64,000 bases of DNA from Rhizoctonia solani. Taxonomy: Eukaryota; Basidiomycota; Agaricomycetes; Cantharellales; Ceratobasidiaceae. How positions within the stretch are numbered: position 1 is the stretch's first letter; every line of letters starts with the position of its first letter. The stretch is taken from positions 1,922,001 to 1,986,000 of the forward strand of contig NC_057378.1 in the NCBI RefSeq assembly GCF_016906535.1. The letters are read 5' to 3'. Positions 20,953 through 32,108 of this stretch are shown here, in pieces. The translations under genes were made by a program, and so were the position numbers. The notes beneath the pieces were generated by a model, which was not told where the DNA came from, made no database searches, and saw only the letters and a list, made by a program, of their open reading frames with translations.

Positions 20953-22322
20953 TTACATCGTTTTCAGTTGCAAGGCCAGCAACTCACAAAGTGTCATCAG
21001 TTTACTGGATTCTGGCCGCCGTGATGGGTCCGCTTCCCAACAGTCTTGAATCATGCTCCACACTTTGCTTGCGATCGGATGACAATGTAGTTCCAAGGCT
21101 GACTCCTGTACTGGATGCCCTGTTCCTGCATTATACTGTCTAGCACACATTTTCCTAAGATTCCCTTCACGCTCGGGGTCCCAAGGTGCCATCCCCATTT
21201 GCACCTATGTACTTCCCTAATTAAGAAATACAACCAAGTAACAAATGATACACACCTCCAAAGCGACACAGCCAAACGCCCAAACATCTGACATTTGAGT
21301 GCGCTGCCGCACCTTTTCCTCCACGTCGTCGTCGTCGTCTTCCTCATCACCTTCGCCTTCAGTAAGAGGATCGTACCAAAGCTCTGGACTGTCCCATGCA
21401 AGTGTTCCTTCCTGTGTCTGTGGGCCCGAATAGCACCCGCACTCGATTCTGGAAGAGCCAAAATCGCATATCCTCGCCGCATGACCTTCACCGTCGATCA
21501 GAACGTTACCCTATGAGTCACTGATATCTCAGTAATTCATGATGCCAAGAAACATTTTCTAACCGCCTTTAAGTCTCCATGCACAATCGATTGCGAATGG
21601 ATGTATGCAAGTCCTCGTACGACGCCTAGGAGCTATAACAGGTAACTTAATGTTGTTTTCAATGAGATGAGGAATGATTGATGTTATTACCAGCAGAAAT
21701 CTCATTTCGTGATTGTTTACATCCGGATCAACCTTGTATAGATACTAGATAAAACATATACCTAAGTTCGTAATAGGGAGAGGTGCCCATTTACTGTACC
21801 ATATTAAGATCGCCATGAACATAGTAGTCTGACACTGGACCTTGTGAAAAATATTTCGGGTGGTAATTATCGATGGGCGCAATTCCAATGAACGAGGCTA
21901 TGTGAGGATGAGCGCATAGCAACCGCCAGATGGCCAACTCATTTTCGATAGAAATCTATAGCGAGTTGTAAGGCTTGGATGCAGTAGCATTTTATAGACC
22001 AGAGGTTTGACGCACTTTGTCCTGAGCAGTAACGCGGCGAAACGCCTTTACCGCGACCTACGAGCAAGTGAGACAGTTAGTGGTAAATTTCAAATAGGGA
22101 TAGAAGGAGCCACAGGTCACCCTTTTACGCGGCCGAACAACCTTCAAAGTCCCACTGAAAGTTGCAAGTTGGTTAAGGTTAGACTAGTACATTTATGGGG
22201 AGTAGTACATACCATACGAGATCCGCATGAGCACCTCTCGTAATTACCTTGTCAATAGTGTCGAATTCACATGAGGAAAAGATTGTGAACGGCTGGCTCA
22301 GGCTGTGTTTACAGCCACTCAT
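20953..22322 (-). CDS. TKL-type protein kinase
   Basis: Spliced exons give MSGCKHSLSQPF at the start (ATG 22320-22322), a nucleotide loop TRGAHADLV, VAVKAF, the segment HPHIASFIGIAP, catalytic loop SIVHGDLKA, NVLID, CDFGSSR, an activation segment ending in LAWDSPELW, DVWAFG and C-lobe WSMIQDCWEADPSRRPES; the stop is at 20953-20955. All catalytic residues (VAVK Lys, HGD Asp, DFG Asp) are retained. An unusual run of Glu and Asp (GEGDEEDDDDDVEE) is inserted just after the SPELWYDPL part of the activation segment. It is divergent from the pseudokinase at 22535 across about 210 bp, and the similar nucleotide loops (RGAHADLV versus RGNAADVW) suggest a duplicated pair. Confidence 0.87.
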
Positions 22323-22534
22323 ACCGGTACGAGGACTTTGGATGGAAAGCGGGTGCGAGTAAGGAAAGGCCCCAGAGTTCCAAATACCCTTGGTGAGCTT
22401 ATCCGGGCGCTTATTGTCATAGCCGGCAGTTCTAATCTGTTACTGTAACATTACACAATCTCCACCTGTTGGGGTACTTATACGAGACTATTCCCGGTCC
22501 AGCCACACCTTGTCAACCAGATACTAAAGCTCAG
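22323..22534. promoter_or_regulatory. Short divergent promoter between kinase and pseudokinase
   Basis: Only 212 bp separate the two start codons, so the genes probably share control elements. No motif stands out. Confidence 0.4.
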
Positions 22535-24033
22535 ATGGAATCCGAGGAAGAACCACCCGGAACAATTCTAGTGGTGAATTTACCATATGATGTTTATCTG
22601 TCCCTGGTCTTATTTTGTTCGAAGCCTATAGATCGAGCACAACGCGATCGACCCATTCCGAATGGGACCAAGTTCTTGGCGCGAGGAAATGCAGCAGATG
22701 TCTGGTTGTAAGTTGAATAAATCATAGGATAGCATCCGAGGTTTACGCCTTTCTACTTTGTGTTGTGTCTCAGGGTTGATATTCCGGATGCACACGGTCA
22801 GAAGGTTGCACTGCCCCTCAGCTACATCATCAAGTCACTAAATAAACCTAATATAGTATGTACTCAAAGCCGTTCGAATGAGCTTGGAGTCACTTCGAGA
22901 GAATCTTAATCCAAAGGTGAGTGGCCAACACACGTCACTTAGGTTGGGCACACCAACGATCTGAGGCCAGAGTTCGAAAGGAGCGACAGAATTGTGGGAA
23001 GTATTCACCAGCGTAAGAGAGTTTTTGAGTTGGCCAGAAATGTGTTTTGACTCTCCTATAGGCTTTCCTATCAAAGGTTGAGCAATGGAAAGCTCTGCGA
23101 CATACACACGTTATTAGTCTGTTCGGTCTTCAAGCAGAGCTGGTGATTTACACCGAGTTCTGTGTAAATGGCACTGCCACGCAGGTTAGAATTTTGGCAT
23201 GATTTGGCTTGTGTATAAACTGTGGCATTGACAAGTGATCCCCTAGTATTTGAGTCAGCATCCAGAAGACCACATCAGCCGACGGAAAAGCATGGTAGGT
23301 GGGCCACGTTCCGGCAGTTTTTTTTGGACATATACGTACCACTATTACTAGATTTCAGAAGTCCTGGCTGGAGTAAACTATCTGCATCTGCAGAATCCCC
23401 CGGTCATTCATGGTTGTATTTGCATGGTGAACCCCTCGCTTCTTTTGGTTGTGATGCCATTGTCTCATATCATGATTACGACCCAGGATAAAATCTTCGT
23501 CGACATGCATGGTCGAGCTAAGATAGGGGAGTTCGGACTATCGAATTTGGTCGAAGAATTTGGGCTTTTCGTCCCTTCTATATCCCAGGTCAGTCGGATT
23601 CGATGGCTGAGCCCGGAGCTTCTGGATATCAATGCCGAGGATCATGTTCCGATCCCAACCGTTGCATCTGATGTTTGGGCTTTGGGGTGCACAATATTTG
23701 AGGTTCGCTAAACTTCCTCTGTTCCGTAACCATTATTCATCTCCATGCATACAACTCTAGATTATGAGTGGAAAGCTACCATATTTCAAATTTAAGCATG
23801 ATCTACGAGTGCAGCAGGAGATATTATCGAAGAAACTCCCTGGTCGCTCAAGCAATTGCCTTGATACTGAACTCTCAGATAGCTGGGCCACGCTTGCTCA
23901 ATGTTGGGTCTGGATGCCAGAACAACGGCCAACGGTTGATGCGTTGGCGCGATCAGCTCTTTCAGCTATGGACAAAAACGCAGAAATGGATGTCGAGGAA
24001 CCAGCATCAGAGAAAGTTTTGGCAGAATTGTAA
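22535..24033 (+). CDS. Pseudokinase of the TKL class, possibly the 5' half of a fusion gene
   Basis: From ATG 22535 exons encode a loop FLARGNAADVW, a probable VLK lysine (YVLKAVRM), HIHVISLFGLQAELVIYTEFC, then VIHGCICM where active relatives have HGDLKA, DKIFVD in place of the NxLxD element, and IGEFGLSN in place of DFG. RWLSPELL, ASDVWALGCTIFE and CWVWMPEQRPTVDAL complete the fold. The catalytic Asp, the loop Lys, the metal-binding Asn and the DFG Asp are all replaced, so phosphotransfer is unlikely; a binding or scaffold role is inferred. Without splicing the frame ends LAEL then TAA at 24031-24033. That TAA lies inside a perfect GTAAGT donor at 24030, which joins in frame to 24081 and the Zn2Cys6 factor 2 frame. 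Confidence 0.85.
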
Positions 24034-24233
24034 GTCTTGTTCGGCGAGACTTATGTGATTTGACACTTGAGTCTTTTTAGATCTCAGCCTTCTGTCGATC
24101 GTGACCAGCCCCTATCATATCAGCGAGCAATACCTGTTCAAGAGTATTTGATTTCGACCATCCAACCAACCTCAAGATACAGACCACAGACTAGACTCAA
24201 CACTTCGACAGACGTACAGTATCCACCGACCCG

Positions 24234-27042
24234 AATGAGAGGCTTGGCGTTTTCATCCGGTAGCTTTGGCCGCAAACGCGCTCGCTCCCAAACGCGCCAG
24301 CACTCAGGTAATGCTTCATGCTTCACTTGGCTTTCTGGAGGCTTTAACAACTTCCCAGCGGCTGCCCCCGGTGGAAGTTATGCATTTACATGTGAGAATT
24401 GCAGACAGTTCAGGGTGAGTTTTCTCCCTCCTAGAATAGTGACCAGCATCGAGGCTCATGAAGATTTAGATGAAGTGCAGGTATCCCCCTGACTCAAATA
24501 CCTGCTTTCGCTGTGAATCGACCGGAAGTGATTGCATCATTCAGCCACGGAAATTCAGGCAGACCGTTAGGTCCGTTCATCTTTTTAAAAGATTTATGAC
24601 CTTGGGACCCTCAAACACCTGCTTCATGTTTATAGAGGGCCAGACCAGCTCGCCGCTCTTCTCGAAGAAAAGGAGGCGGTCGTTCAAGGCCTTCTTCAAG
24701 TCCTTTCCAGAAAGGGGACAGAGGATGAAGCAAATTACACTGAGGACAACCTGCACTGGACTGAACGAGGGGTTCGTTCATTGATCGCTAGTAAAACGCC
24801 TTGGGAATACCCCCAGTCGAGGGAAGGAGCGCAATTACCTACGTTTCTCGAGCAAATAGCTGGTTCATCGCCCAATGCTCTGAATACGCGGGACATGGGC
24901 GTTACTATTGGGCCGGCATATCATACTCAGGGAACGGACAAGTCTGTACCTGCGAACTTGTCATATACTCGACCGGTTCATGAACTGAATCCCGAACTAA
25001 GGAGGATTTATAAGAGGCAGATGATACCTGAAACTCCGATAATGAAGATACTTGGCGATGATGAAGTTGAGCATTTGTTTTCTATGTAAGTTCACCCCGG
25101 ACACTTGGGGATTGGCGCTGATGACGAGCTAGTTTTCATGATAAGCTTAATGTGCGGTTTCGGGCATGGCCTTTATGAAGCATGGCTCAATTCTTTGGGT
25201 TTCTAGGTGTCAATTGCGCTCTTGGACCCCACGATTCACACTGCTTGGAACGTTAAAACATGCAGCCCGTTTTTGTTCACAGTTAGTGCGTATACCTACC
25301 TTTTCCTTTCTATATATCCTTATATTCCTTTGCCGTTGATTCGCAGTCTGTGGTGTTGCGTCGCGATACTGGGCTGAGCGCCCCGCAATGCATGCAACCC
25401 TAATGCAACACGTTAAGTCCGCTGCCGTGGCCGCGATAACAGAAAACCAGAAAACTCTCGAAGTGTGTCAGGCCTACCTGCTACTTAGCATCTACCAACA
25501 GCCCACGAAAGACTGGCCTGAAGATCGAGCATGGCTATACTTGGGGTATAGCATAAGGCGAGTATTGATCAAATATTATTCAACCCATATTTTGACGGAA
25601 TGTGCAGGCTTGGACTGGATTTGAATCTGCACCAAGACGTTCCGGCAGGTTATATGAATGATACACATGAGAGGTATGCTTTGAACAGAGCGAGAACGTG
25701 GTTGGTTTGCCATAATATGTGGGTATACTCTTATTCTCACCGCTGTCTTCACCTGATAGTTTCTTTTCTGACACTCTCCCACTCCGTTCTCATTTTCCCC
25801 ACTTAATCGATCTAGGGACCAAGAATTGACAACTATGTTTGGCCGACCTTCTGCCATCCCCGAGAATTACATTTCCAATCGTTCTCTAGAATGGCTGAGA
25901 AGTTCACCATACAACAGACTTCTAGACTTGCATCTTTGTGATTATAACAAACTACTTCACGTTGTAGCAAAATATGCTAGTAATATTTATTCGGATGTGG
26001 AAAGTACGACCGGCTTTAATTGGGTGAGTCTCTTGATCAAGCCAAGCATGGGATGGGCTGACCAGGTGATAGAACACCGACTTTGCATCAATCGCTCTTG
26101 CGTTTGATGAAGAAATAATGCATTTCATGGAGGGCATCAGGTATAGTCATGCAAGCAGTCTCGAGCCATCGCCTCCTTCGTACCAATATTGGCTGGGACA
26201 GGTACGTACTGGGCTCGTTAATAAGAAACTTGTTGACTCAGATATCTTGCAGATGTCATTGTAAGTCAATGTTATCCAATACCTATTTGCTGAAACTAAT
26301 CTGCCAGAGCGATCAAATACTACCACTTAATGATGCACTCGCTTGCGCTGGAGCGTTCGTACAAGGCAACCAGCGTAATTTCAGCCGCGCTTCTCGCCCC
26401 TGTAAGTAAGCCTTGACCCATCTATTGGTTATAACTCAGTATATGTTCATGAGCAGGCAATTGATGCAGCTTCAGAGATATTGCATACCATGAACGAGAA
26501 CCTGCAAAGATATGAATCTTATCGACACTCACCGGACAAAGCGTGGTTGTGGTCGGTTTATGGTGAGGATTGAAAACACAGAGGGAACGATCATAATTTA
26601 ACAACAACTGACGATAGCCGCCATGTTCTTGATCAAGGTAAGTACATGCCAATGTGCATTTCCATTAGGTTAATTACCCGTAGCGTAGTTCATTAAGCCA
26701 CGCTCTACAAAATTACTGCACTGCACGTTAACTGACTTGCAACGCGAGAGAGCGATTCTTCTCATTGAGACGCTCATTCGTAACTTGAGGACAAATGCTG
26801 TGGATGGCCGGCACATTCCCGCCTTGTACGCGCAGTATTTGTCTCATCTTCTGGTTAAAACGGCTGTATCAGATGCACGGGAGATGGAGCAACCGAACCC
26901 CGACATCCGAGCCAGTGTAGGTTTAGATAACCAGTGGCCTGGTTTCTCCACAGATAATCCTATTTTTGAGGCCGGACACGAAAGCTTTTGGGATAACCTT
27001 CTATTACCCGGTATTTGGGGAATTTCGATGTTCTTAGCATAA
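24234..27042 (+). CDS. Zn2Cys6 fungal transcription factor, paralogue 2
   Basis: The zinc cluster is TCENCRQFR, then after an intron MKCRYPPDSNTCFRC and ESTGSDC, with correct Cys spacing. GPDQLAALLEEKEAVVQGLL corresponds to the leucine-rich helix of paralogue 1. The homology domain follows in small exons (QKTLEVCQAYLLLSIY, EDRAWLYLGYSIR, ERYALNRARTWLVCHN, DVESTTGFNW), and the end ESFWDNLLLPGIWGIS matches paralogue 1. The first in-frame ATG of the upstream exon is 24234. The reading frame is open further upstream to 24081, where it can splice from the pseudokinase, so the real start may be at 22535. No stop or frameshift is seen. The cluster carries QFR where the others have RLK. Confidence 0.85.
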
Positions 27043-27495
27043 TTATGCGTGGATCACAACCACGGATTGATGTACATGTTGTAACACAATTTCTTTTTAT
27101 TGTATAAATATGTATACTTTGGCCTTTGCCAATTGCGTAAGGCACCCTACAATCAAGAGCTATGCTATTTTCGTAGTCGACAACATTGCCTATTCAAAGG
27201 CAAAATGGCAAATCAGTATTAGCTGCACGTTTTGAGGTAGTATGAGGTGGTGCACTGCAGCCCGCGAAAGGGCTAATATCGGCACTCGGCCAGATCACAT
27301 GCCATATGGTCATTGAGCCTCTCCTTACTCCCGATCGCATTACTTGCAAGACTCGCGCATTACACGCTAGTAGTACCTCATTTTTCTCGACTGAATTCTC
27401 TCTAATTGCGCATATGGAGTCCTTTGGCCACCCGACCCGGGAGTGGTACTCGTGGCGGGGGGCGGGGGGAGAGTGGCTCACACCTGCTGCCGCTT
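27043..27495. other. Intergenic, no gene seen
   Basis: AT-rich 3' flank of factor 2, then sequence with a GC-rich patch just left of the MITE. Nothing coding is recognised. Confidence 0.35.
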
Positions 27496-27678
27496 CACGG
27501 TGGACCCCAAAAGTGCGGATTTTCTGAACGTGAAAAATCGCGCGTTATATGCGGAGTGTTGGCAAAATCCGACCATTTTTTCCATGAATCCGCATCCTCA
27601 ACTCACCCCTGTGTGTCGTCGAGGTGCGGATTCTGCTATTTTAGGTGCGGATTTTTCGCACTTTTGGGGTTCACCGTG
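27496..27678. mobile_element. 183-bp MITE-like element with CACGGTG ends
   Basis: The left end reads CACGGTGGACCCCAAAAGTG and the right end, reversed, CACGGTGAACCCCAAAAGTG. It is flanked by CTT at 27493-27495 and CTT at 27679-27681, a 3-bp duplication. Inside are several copies of GTGCGGATTTT or its inverse, giving strong hairpin potential. The same word and a CACCCCCAA stretch occur in the hairpin at 1343-1374, so that may be a degraded relative. Confidence 0.75.
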
Positions 27679-29035
27679 CTTCGCGGCTGTGCCCCCCGAA
27701 ACCGCCGGCTAGACTCCATCCTTATTGCCACAAGCAGCAGAGATATGCACCTATTAGAGAATCTACAGATATATTACATGCTTCCTCAATATATGTTGCT
27801 CCCAGGGTAACAGAGGCACCTCGTTTCAGTGTGTGCTCCGGACCTTATCAACATCATTATGCATGAATTATCTTTCGACTTGAAATTAGGCCTTGAAAAT
27901 TACGCTTTATTAATAATCTCAGGAGAACTGAAGAATCTACACCTATAAGCGTTACTTCCTAATGAGACTTCTACTATCCCATCGTATCAATATGCATATA
28001 TTTTTCAGCTCTCCGATGGCATATTTGGGCACTGACGTCATCCTCAGCCGAACCATCTCGATCAAGTATCAAACATTTGCGAATAGAATATATTCATATA
28101 TGCGCCTAGTAAAGCTTAGCAGTTTAGGGTGCATTGCCAAGTTGGGGGCGGTTTCTGGAGATTTCTGTTGACGCTATAATAAAAGACACCAAAGCGGTTA
28201 CTCAAACGAAATTTCCAGAATCATGAGCCTACAAACAAACGTCTCCGAGTTAATTTTTAGCACTTCGAGTGGCAGCGGATGTACTAAGTCATATATGCAG
28301 AATTTTCTCAGCTCCTCATGAGTTCATCGGGTCTTTTTGCCTTGAAATGTAACAAATATCGAATCAAGTCAATTTACATTCATCACTTGGGGCTCCAAGT
28401 GGCCATATACCAATCGTATTTAGCCACTTTAAATGAGTCCTTAGGACTCAGGATTCTCCCCGAGTCGCCTTATCGCGAACAGCGACCCCGGCCTGACGCG
28501 ATTAAATTATGACCAGCTACTAGATTTAGACCGGTTCTAATTTCGTCCGACGTTGATTCAACATATCAAAGCCGGCACGATCAAACAGCGACTGCTGAGT
28601 GTTTGAAGCTGCAAATCAACACCCAATTAAAAAAAGTCCAATCATTCCCTGTTAAGTACTGGACAGAGAATAGCAACATACACATTTATCCACTCTGTTG
28701 CCCCTACCGTTTTCTATCAGGGTTTTGGAGGGCATCGTTTTATCCTTAAATATATACCATTGACGTTGGTTGAAGACGAAATTGATCCCAGACCACAAGA
28801 GTCGGCAAACGGAAATGCTGTCCTTTAGTCTGGCAGGTCAAATTGACTTTTACTAAAAATAGCAAGGTTGTCATTCCAGAAAGGGGAAGTGGTGCGATTG
28901 GAGTTGAGTCCGTCACGAACGTGGGGCCACCCGTCTAAGTCCATTTCGAGGGAATGTTTGAAATAAAGATGGATTCAAAATGGATTATGGGCTCAGTGAC
29001 ATCCTATAGAAAAGCTGGCTTCCAACGCGGAAGAC
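27679..29035. other. Intergenic, no gene seen
   Basis: I found no exon or repeat that I can defend in this 1.35-kb stretch. Confidence 0.35.
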
Positions 29036-29457
29036 TTATTCGCCCTTTCCTTTTGATTTCCTCCATTTAAGAGGGTTACGATTCAAGAATGGCCATGGTG
29101 GTACAAATGCCTAAAAACAGTATTCGTCAGACTGCTCTCAATATTACGCAACAAAGTGGTACACATACAAGCATCACAGCCAACGTGGCAAGGGTGAATG
29201 AGCCAAAGCATATCTGAAGTGACTGAGTCACATATCCGGCTACAAACGAAAACGCCTAATGAATATCAGTTGGCAAATTGCGCCTTAGGATATGGAAGGG
29301 ACACTCACCGTCGCTCCAACGAGCGCATAGTGCATTGTTGTCTCCACCAATTCTTGGCCTTCAAAGTCCTGAAAATAGCTCGTATATTTTTTCAGGTCTA
29401 TAATAGGAGAGCGCTTACGATCTTTCCATCAATTATAGCTTGAATCTGGTAAGACAT
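29036..29457 (-). CDS. SPC1: Signal peptidase complex subunit 1 (SPC1/SPC12)
   Basis: Four exons, all joined in phase 0, give an 86-residue protein: 29419-29457 (MSYQIQAIIDGKI), 29309-29368 (DFEGQELVETTMHYALVGAT), 29169-29255 (AFSFVAGYVTQSLQI...) and 29036-29110 (AFVPPWPFLNRNPLKWRK..., stop TAA). The DFEGQ motif, two membrane segments (LVGATAFSFVAGYV and FGSFTLATLAVML) and the PPWPFLNRNPLKW end are diagnostic of the small non-catalytic signal peptidase subunit of the ER membrane. Its length matches the family's usual 80-100 residues. Introns are 50-58 nt with GTRNGT donors. It is a single-copy housekeeping gene with no neighbour within about 2 kb. Confidence 0.92.
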
Positions 29458-31760
29458 TGTGAGGTCGACGTGGCGGACTGTAGGCGACAAGTTAGGTAAC
29501 GTGTAATCTGGTTACCGTTGATTAGTCAGCACAAGTCAAAAATCATGGCAACTTGGACCGAGCAATACCGAGAATCGACTGTGACCCCAAGAGCCCATCC
29601 TGGAGTAAACCAAGCGGTTGTGCTGAGTCTCTCCGCACCTATTATCTCTAAATATATTATCATCACAGCCGCAATTCAGTTCTTGCTCGAACTCATGATC
29701 CTGCAGTGGACTCCCTAGTTCAATTTACTCACCCTGTCAAGCGTCAATTTTATTATCTACAATGGAAACCAGTGGCACTCAACGCGAAACCTGGGCTCTT
29801 TTCTCGTACATGCTAAAACTCATCAAACTCGGCCTTGGACACATCTTTATCTAGCATAGAACACTACCCGATAAGTCTTCGCATATTCTAATTTGATCAC
29901 TGGTATCCAATGTGGAGATATAACTAGACTCTTGCAATTGGGATAGTTTGGTCTTTCGCCCGACTCTGAATACTATTAATGATTGAGTCTTCTCGGATGA
30001 ACGCGCCACTTGATATTGTTAACTCCCACTTGGCTCGCTACGATCCCAAGCATTATAAATTATCATTCTTCTACGGATCTCTTTTACTCTCTACCTGAAT
30101 ATACGCCTCTTCGGATATCCTATGTTGCGAATGTTTATTCAGAGACTAAAAATGAATACTCTCTCTCAGAAACTCCCACGATCCTAATTAGCAAAGGTCT
30201 ATCTTGAGGGTCATCTTGCAGGGTGTTGGTGTTGGCCAGTACTACTCTAATCATTACTTGGATCCTTTCTCACTCGCTCATTATCAAACATAAGTGGGAA
30301 GGTTTTATTTTACAACCCTAATAATACACAAGGGATGGACGCAGTGTACTTGGGGACATTTCCCGCGAGACCCGATGACACTATACCACAACACAAGTGA
30401 CCATGGCGATGTACTTTGACGCCTGCTTGGGCAATGTTGAGCTTACCAACTGAATAAAGTCCCTAGCATAGTAGAAGGGGCTCAAAACGCCTATGTACGC
30501 CTGCTCGTTGTTGGGGGTTCACGTACTGACCAAAGTGACAATGTCCCGGCGGATGCTACCATCACTCGGCAACAATTGTGGGAATGGAGCAGGGGTATTC
30601 CATGGAGCGAAGCCGGGCATTGACCTATATATTTTATTTTCTTTACACGTATATAATCAGACCCGGCGTATGTGGTGATTGTGGGGCATGTTCTATACCA
30701 CCGCATACTCGCGAGTTGGCTTTTCAGCCCGGATAAATTGCTTTAAATTCAAACACTATTACTTGAATGTCATATAAGCTAATCATCCGCCGTAATAGTA
30801 CTCGCAGATGTACCTCCTTTACGTGTGCGAGTAATAGGAGAGAGGTCATGTGGCATTAGTTTACAGCTTGAAAACATGGGTGGAGCGTGCCCAAGGATTT
30901 TTACATTCGTTGAACTTGAATTGCGATATCTGGTATTACTTGGGTATTGGGCCCTCAATAAACAGCCTCATAATTGGAATTGGCATACTTGTTGTGTTTG
31001 CCTTTTCTACGGAGGATATCCCAAAGCGACGTATTTTCAGGTCGGGCTATGGGATCATATGAGGGGAACGGGCTCGAGTCCAACTTGGCTCTCAAGCAGA
31101 TTATTAAAATGGCAAAGGAATGACGGTACTTAATACAACTCACCTTGCGCGGGAGCACGGAACGACCACTCCCCTCGAACGAAAACATAATCAACTATCC
31201 CACCTCTGATTAGAAGCGCCAAATCGTGTACCAGGCTGACCAACCTGATACAAGCAACCTCGCCACTCCACTGCTCAGGGCTCAAGTCACTGATCTTCAA
31301 CGTAGCCAAACGTAATCGAATTATCACATTTACAAGTACCCGACGGCAGTACGGAAATACAAGTTTGAAGCACATGCAGCCCACCAACGAACCTCGCGTA
31401 GCATAACATCATGCTAGCCTACGCATAGACATTTACCCAAATAGGGAAGCTTAGGACTCCTATTTAAAGAAAATAGAAGCCGATAGGATTAATAGTCTTT
31501 GATATTGAACTTTATCATTTATACACCTTCTGCCACGCCGTTTCCCATGTGATGCATGTGGGGCTTGTCACTACGTCAAACTCTCCGTGAGAATGGGAGC
31601 ACGATATCGACTGCGCATGTCGATATTAGCTCTCTGAGTATGTGGTTTGCTTGCGGTCTCTTTGTAGTCCTGTTAAGTATATGCGCGCTTAATGATGAGC
31701 GTGGATGATCTGAATGCGATTTGATATCATCGCTAGCGATAGTGGAACTGATGGCTTTGC
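29458..31760. other. Intergenic, no convincing gene
   Basis: A short frame from ATG 29542 (MATWTEQYRESTVTPRAHPG) and another near 30850-31062 with a hydrophobic stretch (WYYLGIGPSINSLIIGIGIL) are open, but neither resembles a known family. A further possible minus-strand exon lies near 30530-30630 (MPGFAPWNTPAPFPQLLPS). Because SPC1 next door was hidden in tiny exons, other small genes could be missed here. Confidence 0.3.
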
Positions 31761-31784
31761 CATCACGAAATTGGTGTCAGGCTG
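31761..31784 (+). repeat. Left terminal inverted repeat of the Plavaka-like element
   Basis: 24 bases starting CATCACGAAATTGGTG; pairs with 45408-45431 at 21 positions. Confidence 0.65.
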
Positions 31785-32108
31785 GCCCAGCCCGATACGT
31801 CAAATAGGAATTGTCGGCTAGATCATCGCTGTCAAGTCGGTGTCGGGCGCTGCCACGAGTGTGAAATTTAATCTGTATTTTGTAGTCATATCCGAATAAC
31901 AACAGAGCGTTTTATAATTATCAGACGGCTTCCGAGATATCTGTGACCCGTCAGTCGGGCAGTGAGCATGTATGCAACCGCCGAACTGTTAAGTCCCGAT
32001 ATGGGTATATACATATATATATATGTGTGTGTCTGGGCGACTGTCTTAGGCTTGAAGTTGATCACTCGATATTTACTTGTGTTGGTTGAAATCGTTAGAT
32101 TAGATGAA

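Noticed and set aside
27406..27866. Overlapping plus-strand open frames
   Set aside because: They run through the MITE at 27496-27678 and its hairpins in several frames; no protein-like conservation.
31980..32040. ATATATATATGTGTGTGT tract as a functional site
   Set aside because: An ordinary short microsatellite near the end of the Plavaka-like element.
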